The notes under the pieces are model-generated. The model saw nothing but the letters and a program-made list of their open reading frames with translations. It searched no databases and was not told the DNA's origin. The position numbers and the translations under genes were made by a program. DNA of 64,000 nt from Aspidapion aeneum. Taxonomy: Eukaryota > Arthropoda > Insecta > Coleoptera > Brentidae. The DNA lies in the NCBI GenBank assembly GCA_963576565.1, contig OY755038.1:13097756-13161755 (forward strand). Reading direction: 5' to 3'. Shown piece by piece: positions 29,506 through 41,190 of this stretch (the stretch's first letter is position 1; the number at the start of each line of letters is the position of its first letter).

Positions 29506-32500
29506 ATGAGTTTGCCAACGTTTTGCAAGATGATAGTCTTCAGGAGGACCGTGCCGTTTTTATTTCAATTAAATGCTCCAAGAAATACTTATGCGAAAGC
29601 TTCAGGAAGCAGTAAGTGCATTTTTAAGGCAAATTTATATTTTGGCGTTGATTTAATAGACATGTCTATTATTTAAATTATGTGCGAAAACCTAACATTT
29701 TTATTGCAGGTGTTAGTATGTTGGGAGCTAACATGAAAAAATCAAAAAAAGCTGGCAAACTAGGCCCTATGGTGGAGAAACAAGTTTTGCCTGTGGAAAC
29801 TGATCCAGAAAAGTTGGTCAACTACTGTTGTGGATCAAATATCTACAAAACTGGGGAAGATATTAAACTGAAACCTGACAATGAGTATCCTGAATGGTTG
29901 TGGAATGTAAGGTATGTGTTAAATGTAAGGTGTTGGACAAGTTTGGTGCAGTTTTCTGTCTGTCAGCTGTCCCCCAAACAATTCAAAGGCTTGTTAGTCT
30001 TATCAGTCAATTCATTTCAAATTATCAAAAAAAAAAAGAAAGTTTGGCAAATCACTAACTTTGGGTATAAAAAAGATAAAAGAACTTATAAATATTTTTT
30101 TTTATTAAAAACTGTCAATTTTCCTTTAACATACATACATACCTACATACCATGGCAGTGATTTGTAACTCATCTGAAAGGTCTTTTTTTTTAACTTTTG
30201 AAAAAAAAACAATGATTAAAATAATGTAAGTTTTCTTTAAAATGTGTTGTGTATTGAATTTTTAACTTCCTAGCCCATGTAGCATTGGCATTAGTAGAGA
30301 GAGAGAGAAATTATTAGTATATATAGAGATAACGCCGAAAATGTGTTATTTGGGTGTATTTTGACCTATCCTAGCAATATTGTCATATGTATATCTGTCC
30401 GTAACATGATAGCTCATTAACCGATTGACCGATTTTGATGAAATTTTCCAGTAAAATACAGCTCAATACTGCAACGAGCTGATTAGATTTTGGTTAAAAT
30501 TCATCAGTGCTAATGACAGTTTTTTTGACAAAAAATTTAAAAATTACTAACTTTTAACCAGAGTGTCGCATCAATATGCGGTTTTCGGAATATAGTAGCC
30601 CACATTTTTTTCAAAAATTTGTGTTACAACCAAAAACTTTGTAGTGGCTTTTGTTTCAGAGATATTTACAAAAAACTGTTTTTAAGGTTGATATAGCATG
30701 GAGATTACTTGGAGTGTGCAAATGAGCTAAGAAGGTATCAGATCCATCATGGATCCATTTATTTTAAACTTTTTTGTATGTATTTTTATTTTTACCATTT
30801 ACTTCTTAACTTGAACTTTTCTTCATTCTAAATTTTTGGTAAACATCTGGCTAAAATTTGAATTAAAAAAAAATCTTTTAAGAAAGATTATTAGTGAATT
30901 TTCATAGAAATTTTAGACATTTTGCTTTTTGAATCATTTAAAAATTTTATCTCATGTGAAAAAATTATTAAGAAGGGTAAATAAAATCTATATGTTTGTG
31001 GCAGATTCATTCTTTAAACAAAGGACAAAAATCTAGAGAGAAGAAGAAGATCTTTATCTACAATTGTACTCACACTCTTTAAATATTTGATTTTTTAAAT
31101 TATTATTTTGTTTGTTATTTATTTTTGTCAGAAATAAATTACGGAGGGGTGAATAGCTCTCACAATCGGTGTACACATTTCTCACAATCTTCCCACAATC
31201 CTTCACAATCTTTACACAGTCCGTCCCAATCACTCACAATCTTATCACAATCCCTCACAATCTTACCCAGCGTAGCGTGGGGTTCGTCGCCCCCCGCCCC
31301 GAGGGTACTGGCATGGCGCCCGAAGCACCCTAATCGTTATTAAGTAGCAGGGCTGGTAACGGTTAATTAAGAGGGCGGCAAAGAAAACTATAGACTATGA
31401 TGACCTTTTTTGTTTTTTTTTTTATTGCAAGAATTTTTGGTGGGCTTCGGCCCCCCCCCCCCCGCCCCTTTAGGTAGGCTACGCTGCTGCACAGTCCTCC
31501 ACAATCCCTCACAATCTTAGCAAAAGATTGTGGATTTTCACAATCAGTGTACACATTTTGGGTTAGCTGTTCACCCCTCGTAAATTACAAACATAAAAGC
31601 AGAGGAAATAGTATTGGAAAAATAATAATTTGAAAATCAAATATTTAAAGAGCTTGAGAACGATTTTTTTTTCAAATTTCCTTAGGCAAATATTAATTTT
31701 TGTCTAATAAACCACTGACAAGTTATGTATATAAAGATAGCAGAACAACTTTGGAAATTAAAAAAAATTATATGCTCATAATTTGCCGTTAATTATCCGT
31801 AAATTAGTTTTGAAAACAAAAAATTTGTCGCCGTCGTGTAGTGGTAGCAATGTTTGTTTCCCACACCGGCCGCCCGGGTTCGATTCCTGGCTTGGGACTT
31901 GGTTGTTTGTGTTTGTTTAAAAATGCTTTCACTTGCTAGAACTTTGCGAAACTGGGCGATTGATCCTGAGTGGATGGAAAGCCCCAGTACAAATAAAACA
32001 AAAAAAAAATAAAAATTTGCTGTGCCCATTTCTCTTTTTAAATGGTTTTTAATGTTGTTTTGAAATGGTGTTAACTGCAAATTGTGCACTAAAATTTTTT
32101 TGGATAAACCAATATCTCTATAGGTGTTTTGCTAACTTTATAAAAAGTTAGCAAAACAACATTTTTCTTTTTAAAACGGTCACGGCAAATTTTTTGTTTT
32201 CACAACTAATTAACGGCAAATTGTGCACTAAGTTTCTTTTAGATAAATCCAATATTTCTATAGGTGTTCTGCCAACTCTATATAAAGTTAGCAAAACACC
32301 ATATAAAAGAAAATGGCCACGGCATATTTCTTGTTTTTACAGCTAATTTACGGATAATTAACGGCAAATTGTTTCTATTATTTCTATTTATAATCTATTA
32401 TTTATATAGATGTTCTGCTAAGTTTATGTAAAGTTAGCAAAACACCATTTTTTAAAAAATAATCTGCCAATATATGGGTCCCTAAGCTCACACTAGGTAC

Positions 32501-34343
32501 TACAGTTATAGTGTATGTGTGAGCTGAAATATATTTTATTCAACTCCAGACTAAATTACCTTTCGTTTGATACGACACAAGCCATGTTTTGACTTAAACT
32601 CAAATTTTTAAAATATACCCCCACCCTTAAAAAAAACAAAAACTAAAATGTATTTTGTTTGACTCCGGACTCAATTACCTTTCATTTGATATCACACACG
32701 CCATATTTTTATGTAAACTCTAATTTTTGAAATTTACCCCCACCCTTTTTTTAAACTAAAATGTATTTTGTTTAACTCCAGACTCAATTACCTTTCGTTT
32801 GATATCACACACACCATATTTTCACATAAACTCTTATTTTTGAAGTCTACCCCCACCCTTTTATTTGGCTTGTATTCATTGGAATTTGTTTATTTTTAAA
32901 TGGGACCATCCCGACCCAAGACCCAGCCTAGGTACCAAATTTTATTGAAATCGGGCAAGCAGTTTTTGAGTTATGCGCGTTGGTCGTTACAGACAGACAG
33001 ACACCACAACAAAAAAGTTTCAAAATCATCTGAAACGTAAAGATATATAAAATTTTTGAAATCGGAGCATCTTTTTTTTTTCTCGAAAAAATTAGGATCA
33101 CCATAGCTGACACTACTATAGTATAGTATATGTGTGAGCTAAAAAAGGGGCACGCCAAATTTTTTGTTTTCACAACTAATTTACGGATAATTAACGGCAA
33201 ATTGTGCACAAAATTTTTTTTTGATAAATCCATTATTTCTATAGGTGTTCTGCTAACTTTATATAAAGTTAGCAAAACACCATTTTTTAGCTCACACATA
33301 TACTATACTATAGTAGTGTGAGCTATGGTGATCCTAATTTTTTCGAGAAAAAAAAAGTTGCTCCGATTTCAAAAATTTTGATATATCTTTACATTTCAGA
33401 TGGTTTTGAAACTTTTTTGTTGCGCCGTCTGTCTGTCTGTATGTCTGTCTGTAACGACCAACGCGCATAACTCAAAAACCTCTTGGCCGATTTTAATGAA
33501 ATTTGGTACCTAGGCTGGGTCTTGGGTCGAGATGGTCCCATTTAAAAATGAACAAAATCCACCGAACACAAACCAAATAAAAGGGTGGGGGTAGATTTCA
33601 AAAATTAGAGTTTATGTGAAAATATGGCGTGTGTGATATCAAACGAAAGGTAATTGAGTCTGCAGTTAAACAAAATACATTTTAATTAATTTTAAAAAAG
33701 GGTGGGGGTATATTTTAAAAATTAGAGTTTAAGTGAAAATATGGCGTGTGTGATATCAAACGAAAGGTTATTGAGTCCGGAGTTTAACAAAATACATTTT
33801 AGTTTTTGTTTTTTTTAAGGGTGGGGGTAGATTTCAAAAATTTGAGTTTAAGTCAAAACATGGCTTGTGTGGTATCAAACAAAAGGTAATTTAGTCTGGA
33901 GTTAAATAAAATATATTTCAGTTTTTAGTTATATTAGCTCACACATACACTATAACTATAGTACCTAGTGTGAGCTTAGGGGCCCATATATTGGCAGAGT
34001 ATTTTTAAACGGGCACGGTAAATATCCTGTTTTCCCAACTAATTTACAGATAATCTAATAAAGTTGATCGGCTAACTTTATAGACATGACAAGTTAGTGA
34101 ATTTTCTTTTTCTAAGAGAAACACAGTGGTTTCTTAACTAAAAAATTTCCTTAATAGTGGGTTTTGTTTGTTGTATTAAAAAGGGTAGTAAATCCGACCA
34201 GTCCTAACAATTTTTTCATTAACAGGACTGGCCCTCCTCCACCACTAGAAGAAATGGATCCAAATTCCAAAGCTTATTGGAGGAGAATACGTAAGATGGC
34301 TATTAAAAAACAGAATCAACTTTCTAAACTTAGGAAATTTTAA
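29506..34343 (+). CDS. mRpL54: Mitochondrial ribosomal protein L54 (three exons)
   Basis: Exons are 29506-29611, 29710-29911 and 34226-34343. All introns are GT-AG and the phases join to give 141 residues. The N-terminus (MSLPTFCKMIVFRRTVPF) is basic and hydrophobic, as expected for a mitochondrial targeting sequence. The core KKAGKLGPMVEKQVLPVE, VNYCCGSNIYKTGED, LKPDNEYPEWLW, then TGPPPPLEEMDPNSKAYWRR and a basic tail ending KLRKF are the mL54 signature of the large mitoribosomal subunit. Length agrees with animal mL54 (about 135-140 aa). The gene shares a promoter region with the LRRC49-like gene. Intron 2 is 4.3 kb and holds a hAT-like MITE, a SINE, tandem repeats and a large palindrome. 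AATAAA appears at 34476 beyond the stop. Confidence 0.93.
31142..31580. mobile_element. GATTGTG-minisatellite MITE, copy 1
   Basis: Ends are CGGAGGGGTGAA and TTCACCCCTCG, flanked by a 7-bp duplication TAAATTA (31135-31141, 31581-31587). The interior consists mainly of tandem CACAATC(T/C)-type units, with a GC-rich middle (31270-31500) containing a 14-base C run. It is a relative of 53494-54010. The 7-8 bp duplications are hAT-like. It lies in mRpL54 intron 2. Confidence 0.65.
31828..32010 (+). mobile_element. tRNA-derived SINE
   Basis: The head holds a box A (TAGTGGTAGCA) and a box B (GGTTCGATTCC) at tRNA spacing, with TTCCCA where a glycine (CCC) anticodon would be. A tRNA-unrelated body and an A-rich tail follow. 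It is flanked by AAAAATTTG on both sides (31819-31827 and 32011-32019). It inserted into a copy of the GTTAATTATCCGTAAATTAG repeat, in mRpL54 intron 2. Confidence 0.75.
32020..32463. repeat. Diverged ~140-bp tandem repeats
   Basis: Three or so units share TAATTAACGGCAAATTGTGC, TCTATAGGTGTTCTGC and TATAAAGTTAGCAAAACACC. A further unit sits at the centre of the palindrome (about 33146-33285), and an inverted piece flanks the SINE. The GTGTTCTGCTAACTTTATA with TATAAAGTTAGCAAAACAC part of each unit is itself a hairpin. Confidence 0.55.
32464..33997. repeat. 1.5-kb palindrome in mRpL54 intron 2
   Basis: Two arms of about 670 bp are inverted copies, from CTGCCAATATATGGG(T/C)CCC outward to the AGCTCACACATATACTATAC inner ends at about 33130 and 33290. 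A 140-bp repeat unit lies in the loop. The arms contain several TGTCTGTCTGTAACGACC and GGGTGGGGGTAGATTTC-type blocks. A partial copy is at 43540-43680. No target duplication was settled. Transcription of the gene would produce a long double-stranded hairpin RNA in this intron. Confidence 0.65.
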
Positions 34344-34459
34344 TTATATATATACAGTAGGACCAATATTTTGCTAACAAAGTTGTTTTTAAAGTTCAAG
34401 TTGTTTCAAATATTTGTTGTATTTGGGGGGTTTTAAGAGGTTTTTTGTCTTTTACGTTT

Positions 34460-36108
34460 TGCATATACAGCTGGAATAAAACAGTAAAAAACTTTTTAAG
34501 ATTTTATTGTTTTTTATTAAGTATTTTATTAAGTATATTTTATTTAAGTATTCTCCACCAAAATTAATGCACTTTTGCATGCAGTTTAACCAGTTGTCAA
34601 AGCTGTAATTCCACTTGTTTGTTGTTACTGTCAAAATTGTATTCTTGAAGGCGTCGACTGCTTCCTCTAGCGACGGAAATCTGACCATGCAGTCCATTCT
34701 TGATTTTTAGAAAAGTATAGAAATTACCGTTCCAGTAGAAAAACTATGGACAGTGCTAGAGCAGACTAATATCAATCATACATACATAAAAGCGATAAAA
34801 GAACTATACAAAGGGTCAAAATCTAAAATTAAAATTGGAAATCGACTTTCAAAAGAATTCCTGGTAACAAAAGGCTTAAGACAGGGATGTTGTATTTCTC
34901 CAACTCTTTTTAAAATATATATCGCAGTAGCTCAAAAAAACTGGACACGGAAAGTGCACGGCATGGGAATACAACTTAACGACCGATTTACCATATACAC
35001 ACTACAGTTTGCTGACGACCAAGTAATTGTAGCTAATGATAAAGAGGACATGGAGTATATGATGAGAAAGTTAATGGAAGAATACCAAAAATGGGGATTA
35101 ACAGTGAACGTGGACAAGACACAGTACTTATGTATTGGAAACGAATCCAGTGAGTTAGAACTAGACAATGGACAAGTAATATCTCCATGCAATGAGTATG
35201 TATACTTGGGTGTCACATTTGATAAGACAGGAACAGACTGTAAAGAACTGGAAAAAATAATAGTAAAAGCAAAAAAGGTTATTGGATGTCTTAACAGTAT
35301 TTTATGGAGCAGAGAGATAAAAAAGAATGTAAAATTTAACATATATGAAACAATGGTGAAAAGCACGATGTTGTACGGAATAGAGACTTGTCGCGTAACA
35401 GAAAAATACAAAATAAAAATGGAATGTGTCGAAATGGATGCAATAAGAAGATCAATGACAATATCTATAACAGATCACATAAAAAATGAGATCATAAAAG
35501 AAAGAATGGGAATCGAAGGGAGCATAACGGATGACATCACTAAAAGACAACTGATATGGTACGGCCATGTACAACGGATGAACGACGAAAGATTACCAAA
35601 GCAGGTCCTAGAATCAATGAGTCAAAAAAATCTGACAGAAGATGATTGTCGGGATCGAAGGAGGTGGAGAATAGGCGTCGGGCAACGTAGAAAAACGTTC
35701 TAAACCGACTAAATAAAAAATAGAAATTGTTGGGACTTAGGTCGGGATTGTATGGAGGATGGTTCAACAATTCAACGTTTTGTTGAGTTAAAAATTCAAG
35801 GTTTTTTTGTGTGAAGTTGTCTAGGTGAAGGATGATTCGTCATTTGGGGTTTGTTTATCGAAGTTCAGCAATGACTTTCGGCAAACAAATGGTGATTTAC
35901 CAATCGGCGATAATAGTCCTTCCTCTTCCAGAGGAATTATTGCTACATGACCCGCTTTTGACAATCTTTTTTGAGACAAATGTTGTGACCATCTCTTTGG
36001 ATATACTTCGAAAACGGATGACTTTGGTTGGCTTTTTTTCATCTTGGAACACCCATACAAACGCGTTCATATGAATAAATCGACGATTCATCACCACTGA
36101 CAATAGTG
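34460..36108 (-). pseudogene. Mariner transposase pseudogene split by a LINE
   Basis: Read on the minus strand, the right part (36108 to about 35722) gives VSGDESSIYSYE with the first catalytic Asp, WVFQDEKKPTKVIR and LNHPPYNPDLSPNN with the third catalytic Asp (D34D pattern). The left part (34704 to 34540) gives KIKNGLHGQ, then in another frame RFPSLEEAVDAFKN and FDNWLNCMQKCINFGGEYL, the C-terminal end of mariner transposases. The LINE at about 34702-35721 interrupts between them. The N-terminal DNA-binding part is absent; the palindromic MITE at 36111 adjoins instead. Frameshifts show it is dead. Confidence 0.75.
34702..35721 (+). pseudogene. 5'-truncated LINE reverse transcriptase
   Basis: The open stretch runs from about 34707 to the stop at 35703. 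It encodes YIKAIKELYKGSKS, KGLRQGCCISPTLFKIYI, the catalytic FADD (35021-35032), WGLTVNVDKTQYL and a C-terminal domain ending in WYGHVQRMNDERLPKQ and a basic tail. The copy lacks everything before the reverse-transcriptase fingers. TAGAAA occurs on both sides, a likely short target duplication. It lies in the mariner gene on the opposite strand. Clade not fixed; it is distinct from the LINE at 8284-10680. Confidence 0.75.
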
Positions 36109-36110
36109 TA

Positions 36111-36901
36111 CAGGGTGTCTCATTATATTTTTTCCCACCCTTTTGGACCATTAATAATTGATGTAGGAATAAAAAAGAAATTGTGTTCGAATTCGCGAAA
36201 TTTTGACTTTTAAATTGCATCTTGACTTTATTCCTGATGCTTACCGTATTTGACAGGCGCTCAAATTTATAGTTTTTGTAAATTGGATGCTCCTTATATT
36301 ATTTAATTAATAGATTAGGCTTGGAATATATTTTCCAAAAATACCCCATATGTCGCAGTTTTGATAACTAATTTCTGAAATATTGGCGATAAATGTTTAA
36401 ATGATAAAAAAATAACATTACCACTTTTGTGTTAATTTCACTGTCCTGATTTCGAACTATGTTAGTCCCCATGTATAAACAGTGACAATGACAACCATTT
36501 TTTTTTTAAATGACGCTCAAAATGACAACCGGTAACGACAACAAAGTTGTGTCATTGTCACTGTTGATACATAATTTGGAATAAGGATACTAAAATTAAC
36601 ACAAGAGCGGTACTGTTATAATTGCTAATATCTCAGAAACTATGGCTCTAAACTACGGCATATCGGGTATTTTTGGAAAATATGTTCCAAGCCTAATCTA
36701 TTAATTAAATAATATAAGGAGCATCCAATTTACAAAAACTATAAAGTTGAGCGCCTGTCAAATATGATAAGCATCAGGAATAAAGTCAAGATGCAATTTA
36801 AAAGTAAAAATTTTGCGAATTCGAACACATTTTCTTGTATATTCCTATATCAATTATTAATGGTCTAAAAGGGTGGGGAAAAAATATAATGAGACACCCT
36901 G
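36111..36901. mobile_element. Palindromic TA-flanked MITE (CAGGGTGTCTCATT), copy 1
   Basis: The ends CAGGGTGTCTCATTATA and its complement are flanked by TA. Both arms of about 380 bp match each other in inverted orientation. The spacer holds short complementary stretches such as GTCCCCATGTATAAACAGTG. Copy 2 is at 49121-49932. The TA duplication and ends fit a Tc1/mariner-type mobiliser. Confidence 0.7.
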
Positions 36902-36904
36902 TAC

Positions 36905-37095
36905 AGATTTCACCTACTGTGCTCTTTTTTAAGCATCTAAGAATGGTATAATCAAATTTTCGCCATTCTCTGAGTTTTGCTTATTTTACAAGATATTTCA
37001 ATTATGTAAAAACATTTTCATTACACATTTTGTTGATGACACTGTTAAAGGTTTGGCAGAACATGTTATTTTTGACATATAATATTTATCACAGA
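36905..37095. repeat. Decayed fragment of the 39661-type palindromic MITE
   Basis: Blocks GTGCTCTTTTTTAAGC, TTGCTTATTTTACAAGATAT and GTAAAAACATTTTCAT align with the left arm of 39661-41190. It lies between a palindromic MITE and a foldback element. Confidence 0.45.
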
Positions 37096-37105
37096 TTACT
37101 AACCA

Positions 37106-37770
37106 ACAAGACGCTAGCCCTACCAAGTCCACTTCCAATCCCTGACTTCGCATGCGTAGATCTACCAATATTATTTACCTCATGTATTAGAATAGATGTA
37201 CAGGGTGATTTTCACTTGAATGATTCTAACCACATGAAAATAGAAAGTTTCAAAAACCTAACCTAACGAAACCTAACAGATCTAACCGAACCGAACCAAA
37301 GCAAACTAAACCAATATTTAAAAAAAAAACTTTCCTGACTTCCTACCCGGGATCCTAGAGGATGTGAATCCGAACCGGACCGTACCGAACCGAACCTATC
37401 CAAACCTAACCCTACCCAACTAAACCTAATTAGCAGTACGTGTTGTAGTTTAGTTTGGTTAGGTTAGGTTTGGTTCAGTTTAGTTAGGTTCGGTTTGGTT
37501 TCACATCCTCTAGGATCCCGGGTAGGAAGTCAGGAAAGTTTTTTTTTGGAAAATATTATTGGTTCAGTTTCCTTTGGTTCGGTTCGGTTAGATTTGATTA
37601 GGTTTTGTTAGGTTAGGTTTTTGAAACTTTCTATTTTCATGTGGTTAGAATCATTCAAGTGAAAATCACCCTGTATTCATCTATTCTAATACATGAGGTA
37701 AATAATATTGGTAGATCTGCGCATGCGAAGTCAGGGATTGAAAGTGGACTTGGTAGCGCTAGCGTCTTGT
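37106..37770. mobile_element. 665-bp foldback element, copy 2
   Basis: Same ACAAGACGCTAGC ends and arms as 24943-25617. It is flanked by a perfect 10-bp duplication TTACTAACCA (37096-37105 and 37771-37780). The two copies differ by scattered substitutions within the arms. Confidence 0.8.
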
Positions 37771-38413
37771 TTACTAACCATAGTAAAATAAAATTCAATA
37801 GTCACCTTTTCTTATACAAAAATTGGTTTGAAGTAGGTTTAATCAATCAATATTCCAAATGTTTCTTTTCCAGAGTTAGAATTATTTCTATTGTTTTAAA
37901 AAATATATATACATAGGTACTATAAAAATCTATCCTGCAAAATAAACAAGACAAAAAAAGGATTCTGGAAATTATGATATTAATTTAGATATTTTTAAAC
38001 AATTAAGTAGTTTCCAAAAAACGTTTAATATACTTTCACCGATTACAAAATATGCTTTTCAAAGCTGCCTAAAATAAAATATAGAAATAAAAATTATAAA
38101 CTTAAAAATACTGCAAAACTATAAAATACTGCTTTACAATATAAACTAAAATTTACAGTTAGTAAGATCAGATTTTCATGTTTAGAATTAATATGTACAA
38201 CTTTAAAATATTAAATTTTGTTAGTATCAGCAGCGTAACTAGGAGAAGTGTCGTCTAGGCCGCCCCATAATAATTGATTGGAAACATTTTTAAATACAAA
38301 AAACAAACAAAAATATTTAAGTAAAAATAACATTTTAAAATGTGACAATATTTTATTTTCGTATACTGATATATTTTTAGACAGCAGTACACAGTGTGTA
38401 GTCCTTGCCATAA

Positions 38414-39534
38414 GTAGTTGCACTTTTGTGACATTTCCAACCTATTTATCATGCAGACTGACAGCAACAAAAAAAATCTGAAAATGGCATGTTTTTAGTT
38501 GTTTTTAACGGCTCTGTAACGAAATAGCGCGTATCAAAACAGCGTTTTTCAAAACAGCGCGTGTTCAAAATAGCGCGTGTTTAAAATAGCGCGTATTAAA
38601 ATAGGGCGTATTAAAATATCGCGCGATTAAAATAGCGCGTGTACAAAATAGCGCGTGTACAAAATAGCGCGTCCCAGGTATGCTTAGGTATATTCACCTA
38701 AACAGTTTGAGCAAGGTCAGATAAGTTTTACTTACTTAACCGTTAAATAAACCGATGGCTTGCTATACTTAACACAACTCATATAGTTCGACTAGGGTCT
38801 CTTTCTAACATATTTTTTCAAAAAAAAAACTTCCCTGGCTTCTTTTCCGGGATCCTAGAGGGTGTGTAACCAAACCGAACTGAACCGAACCCAAATATTT
38901 TTTTCAGTAACTCCGTGACCTTTTTTCCATCAAAAAAAATGTCCCCAAGTCACAGGTTAGAATAGAAACCTACCAAAATAAGGATCGGGAAGCTAATTTA
39001 GGGAAATAATGTTTTGAAAAAATGTTTCGTTTTGGTGCGGTTCATTTCAGTTCGGTGCAGTTTGGATCGGTTCGGTTTGGTTACACCCTTTAGGATCCCG
39101 GGAAGAAAGTCAGGAAAGTTTTTTTTTTTGAAAAAATATGTAATAAAGAGACGCCTTACTCGAACTATTTTATAACAGCGACGTTTATAATGGCGATTTT
39201 TCAAAACGCGGTATTTTTAGACGCGCTATTATGAACACACGCTATTTTAAACACGCGCTATTTTGATACCCGCGCCATTATGATACACGCTATTTTGATC
39301 ACGCACCGTTATGATACGCGCTATTTTGATATTCGCTTAAATGAGCGCGCTATTTTGAAACGCCCTATTTTGATACGCGCTATTTCGTTACAGAGCCGTT
39401 TTTAACTGTGCGTTTTTTTTGTCAACCTACAGTCAGCATCTTTATATCCAGATACAATGACAGTTTTAATATATTTCTTTTGTTTTAGTTAGGAAATGTC
39501 TATTTCATGTCAAAGTCAAAAAAAGTGTAACTGC
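38414..39534. mobile_element. MITE, GTTACACTTTT-type ends, copy 2 with nested foldback
   Basis: The ends (GTTGCACTTTTGTGACATTT on the left; the complement of GCAGTTACACTTTT on the right) match the MITE at 4162-4420, as do the subterminal CCAACCTATTTATCATGC and GTCTATTTCATGTCAAAG blocks. It is interrupted by the foldback at 38509-39398. Confidence 0.5.
38509..39398. mobile_element. 890-bp foldback with minisatellite arms
   Basis: The ends CGGCTCTGTAACGAAATAG and its complement are flanked by a 7-bp duplication TTTTTAA (38502-38508, 39399-39405). The outer arms are roughly ten 16-bp units each of the type AAAATAGCGCGTGTAC, in inverted orientation on the two sides. The inner part carries a shorter palindrome with CCGGGATCCTAGAGGGTGTG-type sequence, shared with the core of the ACAAGACG foldbacks. 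No coding capacity. Confidence 0.75.
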
Positions 39535-39660
39535 ATAATATTAAGGACACTCATCGTAAAGGCAAGCTTTATAGGAATGTTTTCCTCGGTTTCGCATTGG
39601 CGGTTCTGTTTTATTTTGAACATGTTGTTTTACACAGTATGAAGATACCTAAACTATATA

Positions 39661-41190
39661 CAGCGTGTCCCATTTTCGATGGGATTAAATGGGAAACTCG
39701 GCTATTATTAAAGATATTGATTTTCTGATTGCACCTTACCGTGCTCTTTTTTTGAGCCCTTCAAAATGGCGTAATCAGATTTTTGCTATACCCCGTAGTT
39801 TCGCTAATACAGGGAGTTTTTGAAAAAAATTGTATTTTTAATAATCCCTTGTATCTCGCTTATTTTGCGAGATATTTTTATTCTGTAAAAACCTTTTCAT
39901 GACAACTTTTTTAGAAGAAAATAATGACGTTGTCAACTTTTTAAAATATTGTTTAGTTTTTGAGATATGGTATTTATCATAAAAAAATGAAATATGGACC
40001 TGGATTTTTTTATTACTATTTTGATTGGTTTCATGCTAGTATTATCATAAAATATTAAAAATTTTAAAAAATTTTGTTTTAAAGTATAAAACAATATTTA
40101 TTATTTAAAAAAAAAATAGTCCGAACCTGGATATTTTCAACATAAATATAAATTAAAAATTGCTAGATAAACAATTTTTAGTTTAACTGTTTTGATACTT
40201 TTCATATTAAAATGGTTTTACGTTAATTTACAGATTTATTTGAAACAAAGTCTATGAAAAATTAAAAAAAAAAACAAATTATAAAAAATAACTAATTTTT
40301 CTGATTACCATTATGTGTAAGACATTGTTGGCATTTTTGAGTAATTTTTCTTAACGCATTTTGCATAAAAATATTTCTGCCATTTAAATATTGGTTTGTT
40401 GCTTGAATGAAGCAGTGAAACATATCACATTTTTCAAAATCTGGATATGGTCGATTTCTAACCAGTTTAAAATAATTGTAAGCCATTCACAAAAATGACA
40501 AGTAAAATGATAATGTTAATTCCACGCTTTTGTTTTGTAAATTTCACGACCTGCTGTGCTACCATCAAATAATTAGTATGATATTATTTTTGTAACTTTT
40601 TAACGTTTTTTACTTTATTTATAAATCTTTTTATTATCATTTCAAAACAGATAAACTAAAAATCGTTCAACTAGTGTGTCTTGCAATTTTTAATTTATAA
40701 TTACGTTGGAAATTTCCAGGTTTGGACTATAATTTTTTTTTTCAAATATTAAATAGTTTTTTTTAACCTTAAATCAAAAAAATATTAAAGTTTTATCATT
40801 TTAAGATAATAAAAGCATGGAACTAATCAAAGTAGTAATAAAAAAAATACAGGTCCGTATTTAATTTTTTTATGATAAATACCATATCTCAAAAACTAAA
40901 TAATATTTTAAAAAATTGACAACGTCTTTATTTTGCTCTAAAAAAGTTGCCATAGAAAGGTTTTTACAGAATATAAATATCTTGCAAAATAAGCGAGATA
41001 CAAGGAATTAATTAAAATGCAATTTTCTCGAAAACTCCCTGTATTAGCGAAACCACGGGGTATAGCAAAAATCTGATTACACCATTTTTAAGGGCTCCAA
41101 AAAAGAGCACGGTAAGGTGCAATCAGAAAATCGATATCTTTAATAATAACCGAGTTTCCCATTTAATCCCATCGAAAATGGGACACGCTG
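39661..41190. mobile_element. 1.5-kb palindromic TA-flanked element (CAGCGTGTCCC)
   Basis: The ends CAGCGTGTCCCATTTTCGAT and the complement lie between TA dinucleotides. The arms match across nearly the whole length (for example GCACCTTACCGTGCTCTTTT with AAAAGAGCACGGTAAGGTGC). No transposase was recognised; the 65-codon frame near the centre has no domain. Confidence 0.7.

Noticed and set aside
29912..30161. Extension of mRpL54 exon 2 into a 159-codon frame
   Set aside because: The frame runs through a GTATGT donor into intron; the conserved C-terminus lies in exon 3 at 34226.
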